Source of the DNA: Clostridia bacterium
GTDB lineage: Bacteria > Bacillota > Clostridia > Christensenellales > Borkfalkiaceae
Assembly (NCBI GenBank): GCA_017471945.1
Contig: JAFURH010000066.1
Coordinates: 49,431 to 113,430 of the forward strand
Length of the DNA: 64,000 nucleotides
Reading direction: 5' to 3'
Below the pieces are notes generated by a model. The model made no database searches. It was not told the origin of the DNA and saw nothing but the letters and a program-made list of their open reading frames with translations. Positions 35,131 to 44,272 of this stretch are shown in pieces (position 1 is the stretch's first letter; every line of letters begins with the position of its first letter). The position numbers and the translations under genes were made by a program.

Positions 35131-37321
35131 AAAGCAAATAGGAAAAGGCGTTGCCGTTGCGTTTAACGTTATTGTAAAAGAGCAAGGAAGGAATTTACAA
35201 TATAACGTTTTGCACGAACGCGACGACTATATTCACATACAGGCAAAAAACGGTTTGTTGCAAGATGATATTTATTTGCAGAGCGCGAAGAACGGCGTAA
35301 TTGCTTGCAGAAAAATCAAAAACGTATCCGATGAGCCGTTTAAGCTTTGCGAGCTCTTTGCGAAAATCGGCGGGCTGCAATTCGGCGGAGCGCAAAAAGA
35401 AGATTATTTTTATCACGCGGAAAATCCTCGTATTTACGAAACGATGACGTTTCCGTTGGATTATAAGCGGACGGCAAGCGACGCAATGGATTCCGAGTAC
35501 GACGTGGTCGCAAGCAACCGTTGGGCAGATCCCGGCGTGATACAGGATAGAATAGGCGCAAGCCCGTACCAACCATTCCCCGCTATTTTATTGTCTAATT
35601 ATCAAAGCAAACGGGGCGTCGTGCAAGGGAGCTTATCGCAACGTGCTTTTTATCATAATTATTTGGTGGGACACGAGGATAGCGGCGCGTTTTTGGAAAT
35701 TTATTCTTCCTTTAAGGCAACGGAATACCGCGTTTTACAAGCGGGTGAAACCTTGACCGACGAATGGTATTTGGGTACGACGAACGATGCCGACGATATT
35801 GAAAAAATCTTTGAAACGTACGCCGAGATTTTGAGAGAAAAACTTCCTAACGGCTACGGGCGTTCGAACGCGAACCGTCATAGCGTGGTTTGGGGGTCTT
35901 GGAACGATGGCTTTTATCGGAATATTTCTCACGAAGCGTTGATAAAGGAAGCGAAAGCGATCGTAAACTATTTCCCTACCGTGCGGTGGATGCAAATTGA
36001 CGACGGGTACGCGACTTATAACAAAGGCGCGGTGGGGCTTGGCGCGCCGTACGACGGCGAGGACGGAATCGATAAAAATAAATTCCCCAAAGGATTGCGC
36101 GGGTTTACCGACGAGTTGAAGCAAATCGGGCTTCGTCCTGCTATTTGGATCGGCGGACATTGTCCTAAGCAAATAAAAATTTATAAAGAGCATCACGATT
36201 GGTTTATCGATTATTCTATGCGTATGACTTCGTGTTCGCCGTTAGACGTCAGTCAAGCGGACGTACAGGAGTATATGAAAACCGCGCTGGATTTTTTGGT
36301 GATAGACGGCGGGTTCGAGGCTGTAAAGCACGATTTTTGGAGTTATGCTTTTGAGGATAGCCACGATTTGTATAAAGAAAAGGCAAAATCGGGCTATGAA
36401 ATGCGTAGCTGGTGGCTAAATGAAATCCGCAAGAGATTGCCGAAAGACGGGTATTTACAAACGGGTTGCGATATCGTGCAAGGAAACCCCTTTTTAGGCG
36501 AGTTTTTCACGAATTACCGCTACGGCGTTGACGTTGGCGACGGAAATTGGGATTATATGAAAACGAATATGCTTTGGGGCGCGGCTTGCTTTGCAACGCA
36601 TACGGGGGATATGATCGTTCCTAACAGCGATTCGGTGAGCTTATTTTCAACGTTGCCGTATAACGAATTTTTATTTTTGACCAGCTATATCGTCATTACG
36701 CGCTCTTGCGTGGAATTGGCGGGGAAATACAGCGAGGTAGAGCCTGATAACGTTCGGCTGAAAGTATTGCAAAAAGCAATTTGCTGTCCTAATAACGGCA
36801 AAAACGTATATTTTATTGACTACGATTATAGAAAATCAGGGAGAAACGTACCTCAAATTTTGTATATTGACGGCGTGCACTTCTCCCGTGAGCAAAACAA
36901 CGCTTTGCCTGTGAAAACGGTGGCTTTGTTTAATCCCGACGACGAGGAAAGAACGGTTTGTTTCGATATCGAAAAAATGGGGATTGAAGAAAAGAAAGTA
37001 TTGTGCAGGGAAATTTGGACGGGCGAGCAATCGGTGTTCGAGAATACGATATCCGCTACGTTGCCGCCCCGTAGCTGTAAAACGTACGCGATAGCAACAA
37101 GCGATACCGTTTTATTGGATAGCAACGTAGAAATCCGTGCGTTGCAGAGTACGGAAAACGGCATAGAATTCGAGATCCCTTATAAAGGGAAGGTAGAGCT
37201 TGCGCTTTCGTTTGAAACAACGAAACTACTCTATAATAACGTTGAAATTGCTTTTGAACGGGTTGGAAAAAAACTGAATTTTGAAATTGAAAAAGAAGGA
37301 AAAATAAAAATTATTTCATAA
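35111..37321 (+). CDS. GH36/clan GH-D alpha-galactosidase-like enzyme
   Basis: This 736-residue cytosolic enzyme has an N-terminal beta-supersandwich, a TIM barrel with the M-Q-I-D-D-G-Y strand (about 295-301), and a C-terminal beta domain. The clan GH-D catalytic pair is visible: nucleophile Asp408 in V-K-H-D-F-W and acid/base Asp474 in R-Y-G-V-D-V-G. The usual W-x-S-W motif appears as V-V-W-G-S-W-N. Members cleave alpha-galactosides or alpha-N-acetylgalactosaminides. The long, divergent sequence prevents a firm substrate call. GGGAGG precedes the ATG, which lies inside the end of the GH95-like gene. Confidence 0.78.
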   Translation: MKINCIEKQIGKGVAVAFNVIVKEQGRNLQYNVLHERDDYIHIQAKNGLLQDDIYLQSAKNGVIACRKIKNVSDEPFKLCELFAKIGGLQFGGAQKEDYFYHAENPRIYETMTFPLDYKRTASDAMDSEYDVVASNRWADPGVIQDRIGASPYQPFPAILLSNYQSKRGVVQGSLSQRAFYHNYLVGHEDSGAFLEIYSSFKATEYRVLQAGETLTDEWYLGTTNDADDIEKIFETYAEILREKLPNGYGRSNANRHSVVWGSWNDGFYRNISHEALIKEAKAIVNYFPTVRWMQIDDGYATYNKGAVGLGAPYDGEDGIDKNKFPKGLRGFTDELKQIGLRPAIWIGGHCPKQIKIYKEHHDWFIDYSMRMTSCSPLDVSQADVQEYMKTALDFLVIDGGFEAVKHDFWSYAFEDSHDLYKEKAKSGYEMRSWWLNEIRKRLPKDGYLQTGCDIVQGNPFLGEFFTNYRYGVDVGDGNWDYMKTNMLWGAACFATHTGDMIVPNSDSVSLFSTLPYNEFLFLTSYIVITRSCVELAGKYSEVEPDNVRLKVLQKAICCPNNGKNVYFIDYDYRKSGRNVPQILYIDGVHFSREQNNALPVKTVALFNPDDEERTVCFDIEKMGIEEKKVLCREIWTGEQSVFENTISATLPPRSCKTYAIATSDTVLLDSNVEIRALQSTENGIEFEIPYKGKVELALSFETTKLLYNNVEIAFERVGKKLNFEIEKEGKIKIIS

Positions 37322-37333
37322 GGAGAAAATAAA

Positions 37334-38797
37334 ATGATTAAAATTTCAAGAGAAAAATATGAAGACAAAGTAAAAGCGTGTTGGATAGGTAAAAATATCG
37401 GCGGAACGATGGGCGCGCCTTACGAGGGAGTAAGGCATACGTTGGACATACAGGGGTTTTCCACGCCTGCGGGAAAGGCAGTTCCCAACGACGATTTGGA
37501 TTTGCAATTGGTATGGTTGCACGTGGCGGAAAAATTGGGCGCGAAAATCAACGCGCAGATTTTGGGCGAATTTTGGCTGAATTTCATTCCGCCTAATTGG
37601 AACGAATACGGAATCGCTAAAAACAATATGCGTCGGGGGTTACTGCCTTCTATTGCAGGGGATTATGAAAACGGGTGGCAAAATTCCAACGGCGCGTGGA
37701 TCAGAACGGAAATTTGGGCGTGCTTAACGCCTGCTTGCCCTGCGGCGACGGCAAAATACGCCATTGAAGACGGTAAGGTGGATCACGGCGTTGGGGAAGG
37801 AACTTACGCCGCCGCGTTCGTAGGGACTATGCAATCGGCGGCTTTTGCGGTGACGGATATTCGCAAATGTATCGAAATCGGACTTTGCGCGATTCCGAGC
37901 GATTCTCGCGTTGCGAAAAGTATTGTAAAAATCTTGGAGTGCTACGACGCGAAAATCCCCGCAAGGCAAACCCGCGATATCATTTTCGAAATGAATAAAG
38001 ATATCGGAACTGGTTGGTTTGAAGCGCCCTCTAACGTTTCTTATGCTATCATTGGTTTGATTTACGGAGAAGGCGATTTCAAAAAATCTATGATTACCGC
38101 TATCAATTGCGGGGACGATACCGATTGTACGGCGGCGACCGTCGGAGCGACTTTGGGGATTTTGGGCGGTACGGAAATTTTACCTAAGGATTGGTGCCAA
38201 CATATAGGCGACGATATCGTGACGATTTCCATTGACAGAAGCTGTGCGGGCTATGATTTGCCGAATACCTGTACGGAGCTTACGCAAAGAGTAGTCAAGA
38301 AAGCGCCGCATATTCTTGCGGAAAATACTACCGACGTGGAAATATCCGCAGAAGAAGAAATTCCCGATAATCTTGCTGAAAGCTTTATAGAACAAATCAA
38401 ATCCGCGAAGCTTTTGAATAGCCTCAAACCTTATTTCACGCATTTTGATTTTGCGTTTGCGGGCGTGGATATGCAAGTCGAGGACGGACCCGAAATTACC
38501 GCACTCGGGGAAAAGAAAATTCATTTAACGTTTGAAAATAAATATTTGATTTATCATTCTAGACCCTATAATTTATCTTTCCGTTGGTGGTTGCCCGAAG
38601 GTTTCAGCGTGGAAGGAAAGAAGGCGTTGATCTTGGATAATTTTAACGGCGTTAATTCTAAGTATCAGGCAAAATCAAGCATTACGTTTACGATCAAAGC
38701 GGGAGAAACGTTGCAAGCGGATAATAAATGCGTCTTGGAAGTGGTGGCGCAAGGATATTATACGCCTATGTATATACCCATTTTGCTTTTAGGCTAA
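37334..38797 (+). CDS. ADP-ribosylglycohydrolase-fold protein with extra C-terminal domain
   Basis: This 487-residue protein has the DraG metal-binding motifs N-D-D-L-D (from about residue 53) and G-D-D-T-D with Asp261, Asp262 and Asp264. G-x-x-x-G-A-P-Y-E-G (about 19-28) completes the di-magnesium site. The fold ends near 320, and the remaining 165 residues are beta-rich with an unknown role. Known members remove ADP-ribose from proteins or small molecules. In a glycan operon, between glycosidases and a deacetylase, a sugar N- or O-glycosidic bond is a more natural target, but this is inference. Ribosome site AAGGAG. Confidence 0.8.
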   Translation: MIKISREKYEDKVKACWIGKNIGGTMGAPYEGVRHTLDIQGFSTPAGKAVPNDDLDLQLVWLHVAEKLGAKINAQILGEFWLNFIPPNWNEYGIAKNNMRRGLLPSIAGDYENGWQNSNGAWIRTEIWACLTPACPAATAKYAIEDGKVDHGVGEGTYAAAFVGTMQSAAFAVTDIRKCIEIGLCAIPSDSRVAKSIVKILECYDAKIPARQTRDIIFEMNKDIGTGWFEAPSNVSYAIIGLIYGEGDFKKSMITAINCGDDTDCTAATVGATLGILGGTEILPKDWCQHIGDDIVTISIDRSCAGYDLPNTCTELTQRVVKKAPHILAENTTDVEISAEEEIPDNLAESFIEQIKSAKLLNSLKPYFTHFDFAFAGVDMQVEDGPEITALGEKKIHLTFENKYLIYHSRPYNLSFRWWLPEGFSVEGKKALILDNFNGVNSKYQAKSSITFTIKAGETLQADNKCVLEVVAQGYYTPMYIPILLLG

Positions 38798-38868
38798 TGA
38801 GCTGGTAGAAGAAATCATTGTTTTGAACGTCACAATAATATAGTAAAAAATTGAAAAAGGAGAAAAAA

Positions 38869-39561
38869 ATGTGGAATGGTAAGAAAAAGGCAGTAACGTT
38901 TAGTTTTGACGACGGTGTTACGCAGGATATCCGTTTGATTGAAATACTCAATCGTTACGGTTTGAAAGGTACGTTTAATCTTAATTCGGGTTTACTTGGC
39001 AAAGAGGGTGAATTGCTTCGGAACGGGAAAAATGTGCGCCACGATAAAATCAATGCTAACGATGTAAAAACGGTGTACGCGGGGCACGAGGTCGCCGTAC
39101 ATACCCTTACGCATCCGACTTTAACAACGCTTGACAAAAAGGAGATTATTCGGCAGGTAGAAGAAGATAGAAAGGCGTTGTCTGAACTTTGCGGATACGA
39201 AGTTGTCGGTATGGCTTATCCTAACGGCGGTATAAATAACGACGATCGCGTTGCGGAAATTATCAAAAATAATACGGGCGTTCGCTATGCGCGGACGATT
39301 ACGTCTACATACGCTTTTGATAAACAAGAGAATTTATTTCGCTTCAATCCCTCTGTGTATTATATAGAGAAGCAGTTGGAAGAAATCGTGGAGAAATTCC
39401 TTGCTTTGGAAGCAAACGATAGACAACTTTTATATATTTGGGGACATTCGTATGAAATGGACGCAGAATATATTTCGTGGGAAAAATTTGAAAAGATTTG
39501 CGAAAAATTATCTAATCGCAACGATATTTTCTACGGAACAAACAAGGAAGTTTTAGAATAA
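38869..39561 (+). CDS. Polysaccharide deacetylase-like protein (CE4/NodB)
   Basis: This 230-residue protein has the NodB metal triad: Asp14-Asp15 in S-F-D-D-G and His78/His82 in H-T-L-T-H. There is no signal peptide, so it would act on imported oligosaccharides or is not an extracellular cell-wall enzyme. A conserved W-G-H-S-Y-E segment near the C-terminus is shared with the protein at 49.9 kb. The ATG at 38869 follows AAGGAG. The upstream TTG at 38851 precedes that ribosome site. Family certain, substrate open. Confidence 0.87.
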   Translation: MWNGKKKAVTFSFDDGVTQDIRLIEILNRYGLKGTFNLNSGLLGKEGELLRNGKNVRHDKINANDVKTVYAGHEVAVHTLTHPTLTTLDKKEIIRQVEEDRKALSELCGYEVVGMAYPNGGINNDDRVAEIIKNNTGVRYARTITSTYAFDKQENLFRFNPSVYYIEKQLEEIVEKFLALEANDRQLLYIWGHSYEMDAEYISWEKFEKICEKLSNRNDIFYGTNKEVLE

Positions 39562-39610
39562 ATTTGCTTTATGAAAACGAAAAGAATTTTGAGAGGTATA
39601 AAAAATAGAG

Positions 39611-40372
39611 ATGAAAAGTTTCAATTTATGGGAAGAAAGTTCGAAGAGTGACGTGACAATCGAGTATTATCCGCCTATTCAAAAATCAACGGACGTAGCT
39701 GTGGTTATTTTCCCCGGCGGGGCATACAGAGCGCGGGCAGATTACGAAGGAGAAGGGTATGCTCGTTTGTTAAATGCTTTTGGTATTACGGCGTTTGTTG
39801 TAAATTATCGGGTATTTCCGAACCGTTTTCCTGCGCCGCTCTTAGACGCAAGACGTGCAATGCGTTTCGTTCGTTTCAAAGCAGAGGAGTTTGGTATTCA
39901 TAAAAATAAAGTGCTGGCGATGGGTTCGTCGGCGGGTGGGCATTTGACGGCATTGTTATCTACGTATTGTGAAGAGTTTTGTGAGGAAAAAGACGATTTA
40001 AGCCAAGAGGCATATTTGCCGAACGGACAAATACTTTGTTATCCCGTGATTTCCTCGGAAGAAAGTATTTCACATAAAGGCTCTTTTGAAAACTTGCTTG
40101 GGGACTTGTATGAAAAAAGAAGAGAATATAGCCCCGAATTATTGGTGAATCAAACTACGCCGCCTGCATTTATTTGGCATACGGCGGAAGACGGCGGGGT
40201 TTCTTGTATAAACAGTTATCGCTATGCCGAATCTTTGACAAAGCAAAAAATTCCAGTAGAGCTTCATATTTTTCCGAATGGTGGTCACGGCTTGGGGCTT
40301 GCGCCGCATTTTCCGCACGTGGCGCAATGGACGACGTTATTGCGTAATTGGATAAAAAAATATTATGAATAA
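39611..40372 (+). CDS. Alpha/beta-hydrolase, carbohydrate acetyl esterase-like
   Basis: This 253-residue cytosolic esterase has the oxyanion-hole motif P-G-G-A-Y (about 36-40), nucleophile Ser107 in G-S-S-A-G-G, an acid in A-E-D-G-G (about 195) and His in G-G-H-G-L (about 226). This is the layout of small xylan and other sugar acetyl esterases (Axe/BD-FAE-like) found in polysaccharide loci. It follows a deacetylase and precedes an SGNH hydrolase, so three different de-acylating folds stand side by side. GAGAGGT lies 14 bases before the ATG, rather far. Confidence 0.8.
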   Translation: MKSFNLWEESSKSDVTIEYYPPIQKSTDVAVVIFPGGAYRARADYEGEGYARLLNAFGITAFVVNYRVFPNRFPAPLLDARRAMRFVRFKAEEFGIHKNKVLAMGSSAGGHLTALLSTYCEEFCEEKDDLSQEAYLPNGQILCYPVISSEESISHKGSFENLLGDLYEKRREYSPELLVNQTTPPAFIWHTAEDGGVSCINSYRYAESLTKQKIPVELHIFPNGGHGLGLAPHFPHVAQWTTLLRNWIKKYYE

Positions 40373-40429
40373 TACTTCGTTTCAATAGCAATATCGAAAT
40401 AAGGAAAGCACTTTTTAGGAGGACGAAAA

Positions 40430-41077
40430 ATGAAACTTATTACGATAGGTGATTCAATTACGCGCGGCACGTATAGGGATGATAACGACGCTTGGGCGGT
40501 GGCTTTTCCTAATTATTCGGAACGATTACAAAAGCTGCTTGGCGCGGACGAGCTGGTTTGTCTTGGCGTCAACGGCGTTTCGATGAGTTCAACTTCTTCG
40601 GTTAATTCCGAAAATGCGCTTTGTCGGCTGTGTGAAAACGCCGTTAGCGGCGATATTATCGTTGTGGCGGGCGGTACGAACGATTTCGGAACTTCGGTGG
40701 AAGTGGGCAGGTCTACGGACGAAGGAGATATTTCCACGTGCGGAGCGTTGCATATTCTTTTTACGCGTTTAAAGAAAAATAATCCTAATTCGAAGATCTA
40801 CGCGGTATTGCCTATTCCCCGTAGGAACGAGAACGTAAAAAACGAAAAAGGGTATGTTTTGGACGATTATCGGGCGGCGATACGAGAAGCGGCGACGGCG
40901 TTTGGCGTAGCTATTATCGACGGTAAAAAGCTTGCGATCGATCCCGAAAACGAAGCGGACAGAAAAAAATATATTCGAGACGGATTACATCCCAACGACG
41001 CGGGGCACGCTTTGTACGCGCAATTTCTTTATCAAGAAATTTTAAAATCGAAAGGAGAAAATATTCATATATTGTAG
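40430..41077 (+). CDS. SGNH/GDSL-type hydrolase
   Basis: This 215-residue protein has block I G-D-S-I-T at residues 7-11 (Ser nucleophile), block III G-G-T-N-D (about 84-88) and block V D-G-L-H-P-N (about 184-189) with catalytic Asp and His. There is no signal peptide. Family members act as esterases, often on acetylated sugars, and the neighbours favour that here. Good ribosome site (AGGAGG). Confidence 0.88.
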   Translation: MKLITIGDSITRGTYRDDNDAWAVAFPNYSERLQKLLGADELVCLGVNGVSMSSTSSVNSENALCRLCENAVSGDIIVVAGGTNDFGTSVEVGRSTDEGDISTCGALHILFTRLKKNNPNSKIYAVLPIPRRNENVKNEKGYVLDDYRAAIREAATAFGVAIIDGKKLAIDPENEADRKKYIRDGLHPNDAGHALYAQFLYQEILKSKGENIHIL

Positions 41078-41085
41078 AGATAGCT

Positions 41086-43173
41086 ATGTTTGGAAAAAAA
41101 GAAGGAAAGTACGATTTCAGAAAAGAATTGTTGCGGGCAAACGAGCCAAACGTTTGTGATAAAAGCGTCGTAGCGAAGCAAGGGGAGCTTTCCCTTGCTT
41201 GCGGCGTGTTTTTTACGGGCGAAGAGAGTACGGAAATAGCGGTGGCGAAAACGGATTTTCTCGAATTTTTAAGCGTTTCCTGCGGAATAGAAAAGCCGTT
41301 TAACGAAGACGGGGTAGAGATTTCTCTTATACTCGGCGGGGACTTGAAAGAAGTCAACGCGTATAAGGGCAGAAGAATCGTAGTTTCCGAGAATAAAATT
41401 CAAATTTACGGGTTCGATCATCGCGGACTTGCGTGCGCGTTGTTCGATATAGAAGAAATTTTAAAAACGAAAAAAACGGTAAATTTGCGTAAGAAAGAGT
41501 TTCAAAACAAACCGTTATTCTCTCCGCGTATGACCCATTCGGGGTACGGGTTAGACGAATTTCCGAAAGAGTATATGTTGCGTTTATTAAAAGAAGGGAT
41601 AGACGCGATAATCTTGTTTATGAAAGAACCCAACGCGAACGCATTCGGGGAAAAGAAGGATATCAACGGCTTGATTTCGCAAGCGAACGCAATGGGCTTG
41701 GACGTGTACGCCTATTGCAAACTGCAAAATTTCCATCACCCCGACGAGGAAGGCGCGGAAGAATCCTTCGATAAGGTCTACGGGGAATTTTTCCGTATAC
41801 ATAACGGCTTTAAGGGCTTGATTTTAGTGGGAGAATCGGTAGAATTTCCGAGCAAAGACGAGCGCGTAGCCTGTCGGCATTATTACGAGATCGGAGAGGA
41901 CGGCATCCCCGACGGGAAGCTTTCGCCCGGTTGGTTTCCGTGCCGAGATTACCCGCAATGGTTAGAGCTTGTCAAAAAGAGCGTGAGAAAGGCTAAACCC
42001 GACGCAGATATCGTGTTTTGGACGTATAACTGGGGCTGGGCAGGAGAAAAGGAACGCATCGAATTGTTGAACGCATTGCCTACGGATATCAGCTTACTCG
42101 TCACGTTTGAAATGTTCCAAAAATACAAAGTCGGAAAGATTTCGGAAATGGTCTGCGATTATTCGCTCGTACAGGCTACGGCAGGGGATTATTTTTTAAG
42201 CGAAGCAAAGGTCGCAAAGGCGCGCAATATTCGATTATATACGCAAGCAAACGCGGGCGGAAGAACGTGGGATTTCGGGATTTTGCCGTACGAGCCGATG
42301 CCTTATCATTGGAAGAAACGGTACGACAGTATGAACGAATGTCGTGAAAAGTATCATTTGAGCGGAGTGATGGAATGTCATCATTTCGGATTTACGCCGT
42401 CGTTTATCACGAGCTTTGAGAAGCGTTGCTTTGAATATGCGGGGGATTTTACGGACGAAAAAGACAGCGAACAATACTTAAATCGGGTGTTGACGGAGTA
42501 TTTTGGCGAAGATTTGCCGAGATTGCAAGAAGGCTTTGCGTTGATGAGTAAGGCGCTAAACTGTTATGCGCCTACGGATGAAATGCAATACGGGCCGATG
42601 CGTATCGGAACGGCTTATCCTTTGAATTTGATCAAAGACTGCAAACAAAAGAAAAAACCGCACGAATATTTCGGAATGAATATTTGCGAAACGACTTATC
42701 GCGGAATGGATAGTATCCGAACGAAATTTACCCCGCATTGCGTGCGAGTCAGAGTAGAGTTGAAGCGATTGAAAAAAGGCGTGAAATATATAGAAAAAGC
42801 AATAACGCTCTTTAAACAGATAGAGAAGCCGAACGAAAAATTATTACGGCAAATCAATATGATAGAGTATATTTTACGTTGTTATAAAACGGCGGTTCAC
42901 GTAAAGGAATTCTATTTGCAAAAATGCGCTTTTAACAACGCAAGTACTTGCCGTAAAGCGACACGGGCATTAGATAATCTCGAAAAAATCGCAAGAGCGG
43001 AGATAGACAACGCTCAAAAGAGCATAGAATTTGTAGAAAAAGACTCTGCGATAGGCTACGAAGCGTCGATGGATTATCAAGGCGATAAAGCGCATATCGA
43101 ATGGAAGATACGGCAAGTGGAATATATGCTGCAATCGGAAGTTGGAATGTATCGCAATTGTTTGATGAAATAA
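41086..43173 (+). CDS. Putative glycosidase with GH67/GH20-type N-terminal domain and TIM barrel
   Basis: This 695-residue cytosolic protein has an N-terminal alpha/beta domain (about 1-145) ending in Y-G-F-D-H-R-G-L-A-C-A-L-F-D-I-E-E-I. That is the accessory domain type placed before GH20 and GH67 barrels. A barrel-like region follows (about 150-450), with acidic strand ends such as I-L-V-G-E-S-V-E and a W-T-Y-N-W-G-W segment, then a long helical C-terminus with coiled-coil character. No established catalytic pair could be matched. It starts eight bases after the SGNH gene without a strong ribosome site, suggesting coupling. The DUF4838 protein at 20.0 kb has a comparable N-domain. Confidence 0.6.
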   Translation: MFGKKEGKYDFRKELLRANEPNVCDKSVVAKQGELSLACGVFFTGEESTEIAVAKTDFLEFLSVSCGIEKPFNEDGVEISLILGGDLKEVNAYKGRRIVVSENKIQIYGFDHRGLACALFDIEEILKTKKTVNLRKKEFQNKPLFSPRMTHSGYGLDEFPKEYMLRLLKEGIDAIILFMKEPNANAFGEKKDINGLISQANAMGLDVYAYCKLQNFHHPDEEGAEESFDKVYGEFFRIHNGFKGLILVGESVEFPSKDERVACRHYYEIGEDGIPDGKLSPGWFPCRDYPQWLELVKKSVRKAKPDADIVFWTYNWGWAGEKERIELLNALPTDISLLVTFEMFQKYKVGKISEMVCDYSLVQATAGDYFLSEAKVAKARNIRLYTQANAGGRTWDFGILPYEPMPYHWKKRYDSMNECREKYHLSGVMECHHFGFTPSFITSFEKRCFEYAGDFTDEKDSEQYLNRVLTEYFGEDLPRLQEGFALMSKALNCYAPTDEMQYGPMRIGTAYPLNLIKDCKQKKKPHEYFGMNICETTYRGMDSIRTKFTPHCVRVRVELKRLKKGVKYIEKAITLFKQIEKPNEKLLRQINMIEYILRCYKTAVHVKEFYLQKCAFNNASTCRKATRALDNLEKIARAEIDNAQKSIEFVEKDSAIGYEASMDYQGDKAHIEWKIRQVEYMLQSEVGMYRNCLMK

Positions 43174-43206
43174 GTGAAGAAATTATAAAAGGAAGGAGAA
43201 AATGAA

Positions 43207-44178
43207 ATGAATCCTTTATTAATCGTATTAAGTTTTACCGCCATTGCGGTAATGCGCGTTATTCAGAAGGTATGTTCCAAAAAAGTCAGCAATGAAGTCG
43301 TAGGGAAAACCTTTTTTCACTACGGCGGATATTATAATTTGATGTCGGCGTTGTTTTCGCTAATCACGCTTGTGATAGTGGGTTTTAACGGCTTTAATTT
43401 GCCAACGGTGCTGTGCGCTTTGGGTACGGCGTTGTTTATGGCGGTCGAATTGTTCGCGGGGATAGAGGCGATTAAGGGCTGTACGCTTATCGTCAGCCAA
43501 ATGTTCGGCGTGGGCGCGTTGTTTATTCCCTGCCTCGTCGGGATTTTCCTGTTTGACGAGCCTATGAGCGTGTGGCAATGGTTAGGGTTAGTGCTTTTTA
43601 TGGTGGCAATGTATTTTTTGGTCGCTCCGACGAAGGATAAGAGCAAAAGCGAGCCCGCAAAAAAAATGTCCTTAAAAACGATAATGTATTTAATCGTTTG
43701 CTTGCTGGCAGGTGGTGGGACGATGGTAGTGCAAAAGGTGTTTGCCGTACTCGTACCGAACGGAAACGTGGCGACGTATTCCTTTTTGATGTTTGCGCTG
43801 AACGCGTTGATTTTATACGCTTGCTATTTCGGGCTTATATTTATAAAACGTTTCGCGCGGGGGAAAGCGACAAAGACGCCTGTGGCGGAAGCTGTTGCAA
43901 TTACGGAAACGCCCGTCCGCGCGGGCTGGCAACGGCTTTCTAAGCTATTGTTTGTTTGCGGCTTGCTTTTGGCGTTCGCGGTTTTTGTTATCAATATGCT
44001 GGTGACGGAGCTTGGAAAAACCGTACCTTCGGCGATTTTATTCTCGGTATCCTACGCGATTAGTATTATCATAACTATTCTCGTTGGCTCGATATATTAT
44101 AAAGAAAAGATTTCGTGGAAAAATGTTATCGGAATCGTTTTGAGTGTGGGCGCGTTGGCGATCATCAATTTCTTGTAA
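43207..44178 (+). CDS. EamA/DMT-superfamily transporter
   Basis: This 323-residue protein has about ten membrane helices in two similar halves, separated by a short charged loop (about 142-152). A second, longer polar loop lies near 218-245. The C-terminal W-K-N-V-I-G-I-V-L-S-V-G pattern is typical of the drug/metabolite transporter superfamily. An earlier ATG at 43202 runs into a stop at once, so 43207 is the start. It is the only non-ABC transporter in the locus and could export or import a small sugar or its product. Nothing in the sequence settles this. Confidence 0.8.
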   Translation: MNPLLIVLSFTAIAVMRVIQKVCSKKVSNEVVGKTFFHYGGYYNLMSALFSLITLVIVGFNGFNLPTVLCALGTALFMAVELFAGIEAIKGCTLIVSQMFGVGALFIPCLVGIFLFDEPMSVWQWLGLVLFMVAMYFLVAPTKDKSKSEPAKKMSLKTIMYLIVCLLAGGGTMVVQKVFAVLVPNGNVATYSFLMFALNALILYACYFGLIFIKRFARGKATKTPVAEAVAITETPVRAGWQRLSKLLFVCGLLLAFAVFVINMLVTELGKTVPSAILFSVSYAISIIITILVGSIYYKEKISWKNVIGIVLSVGALAIINFL

Positions 44179-44272
44179 AGAAACGCAGAGTAAATGTCCA
44201 ACAATAAAAAACGAAATGAATATATTTTCATTATGAAAATAGGAAAGAAATAAAAACAAGGAGGATAGAAGT

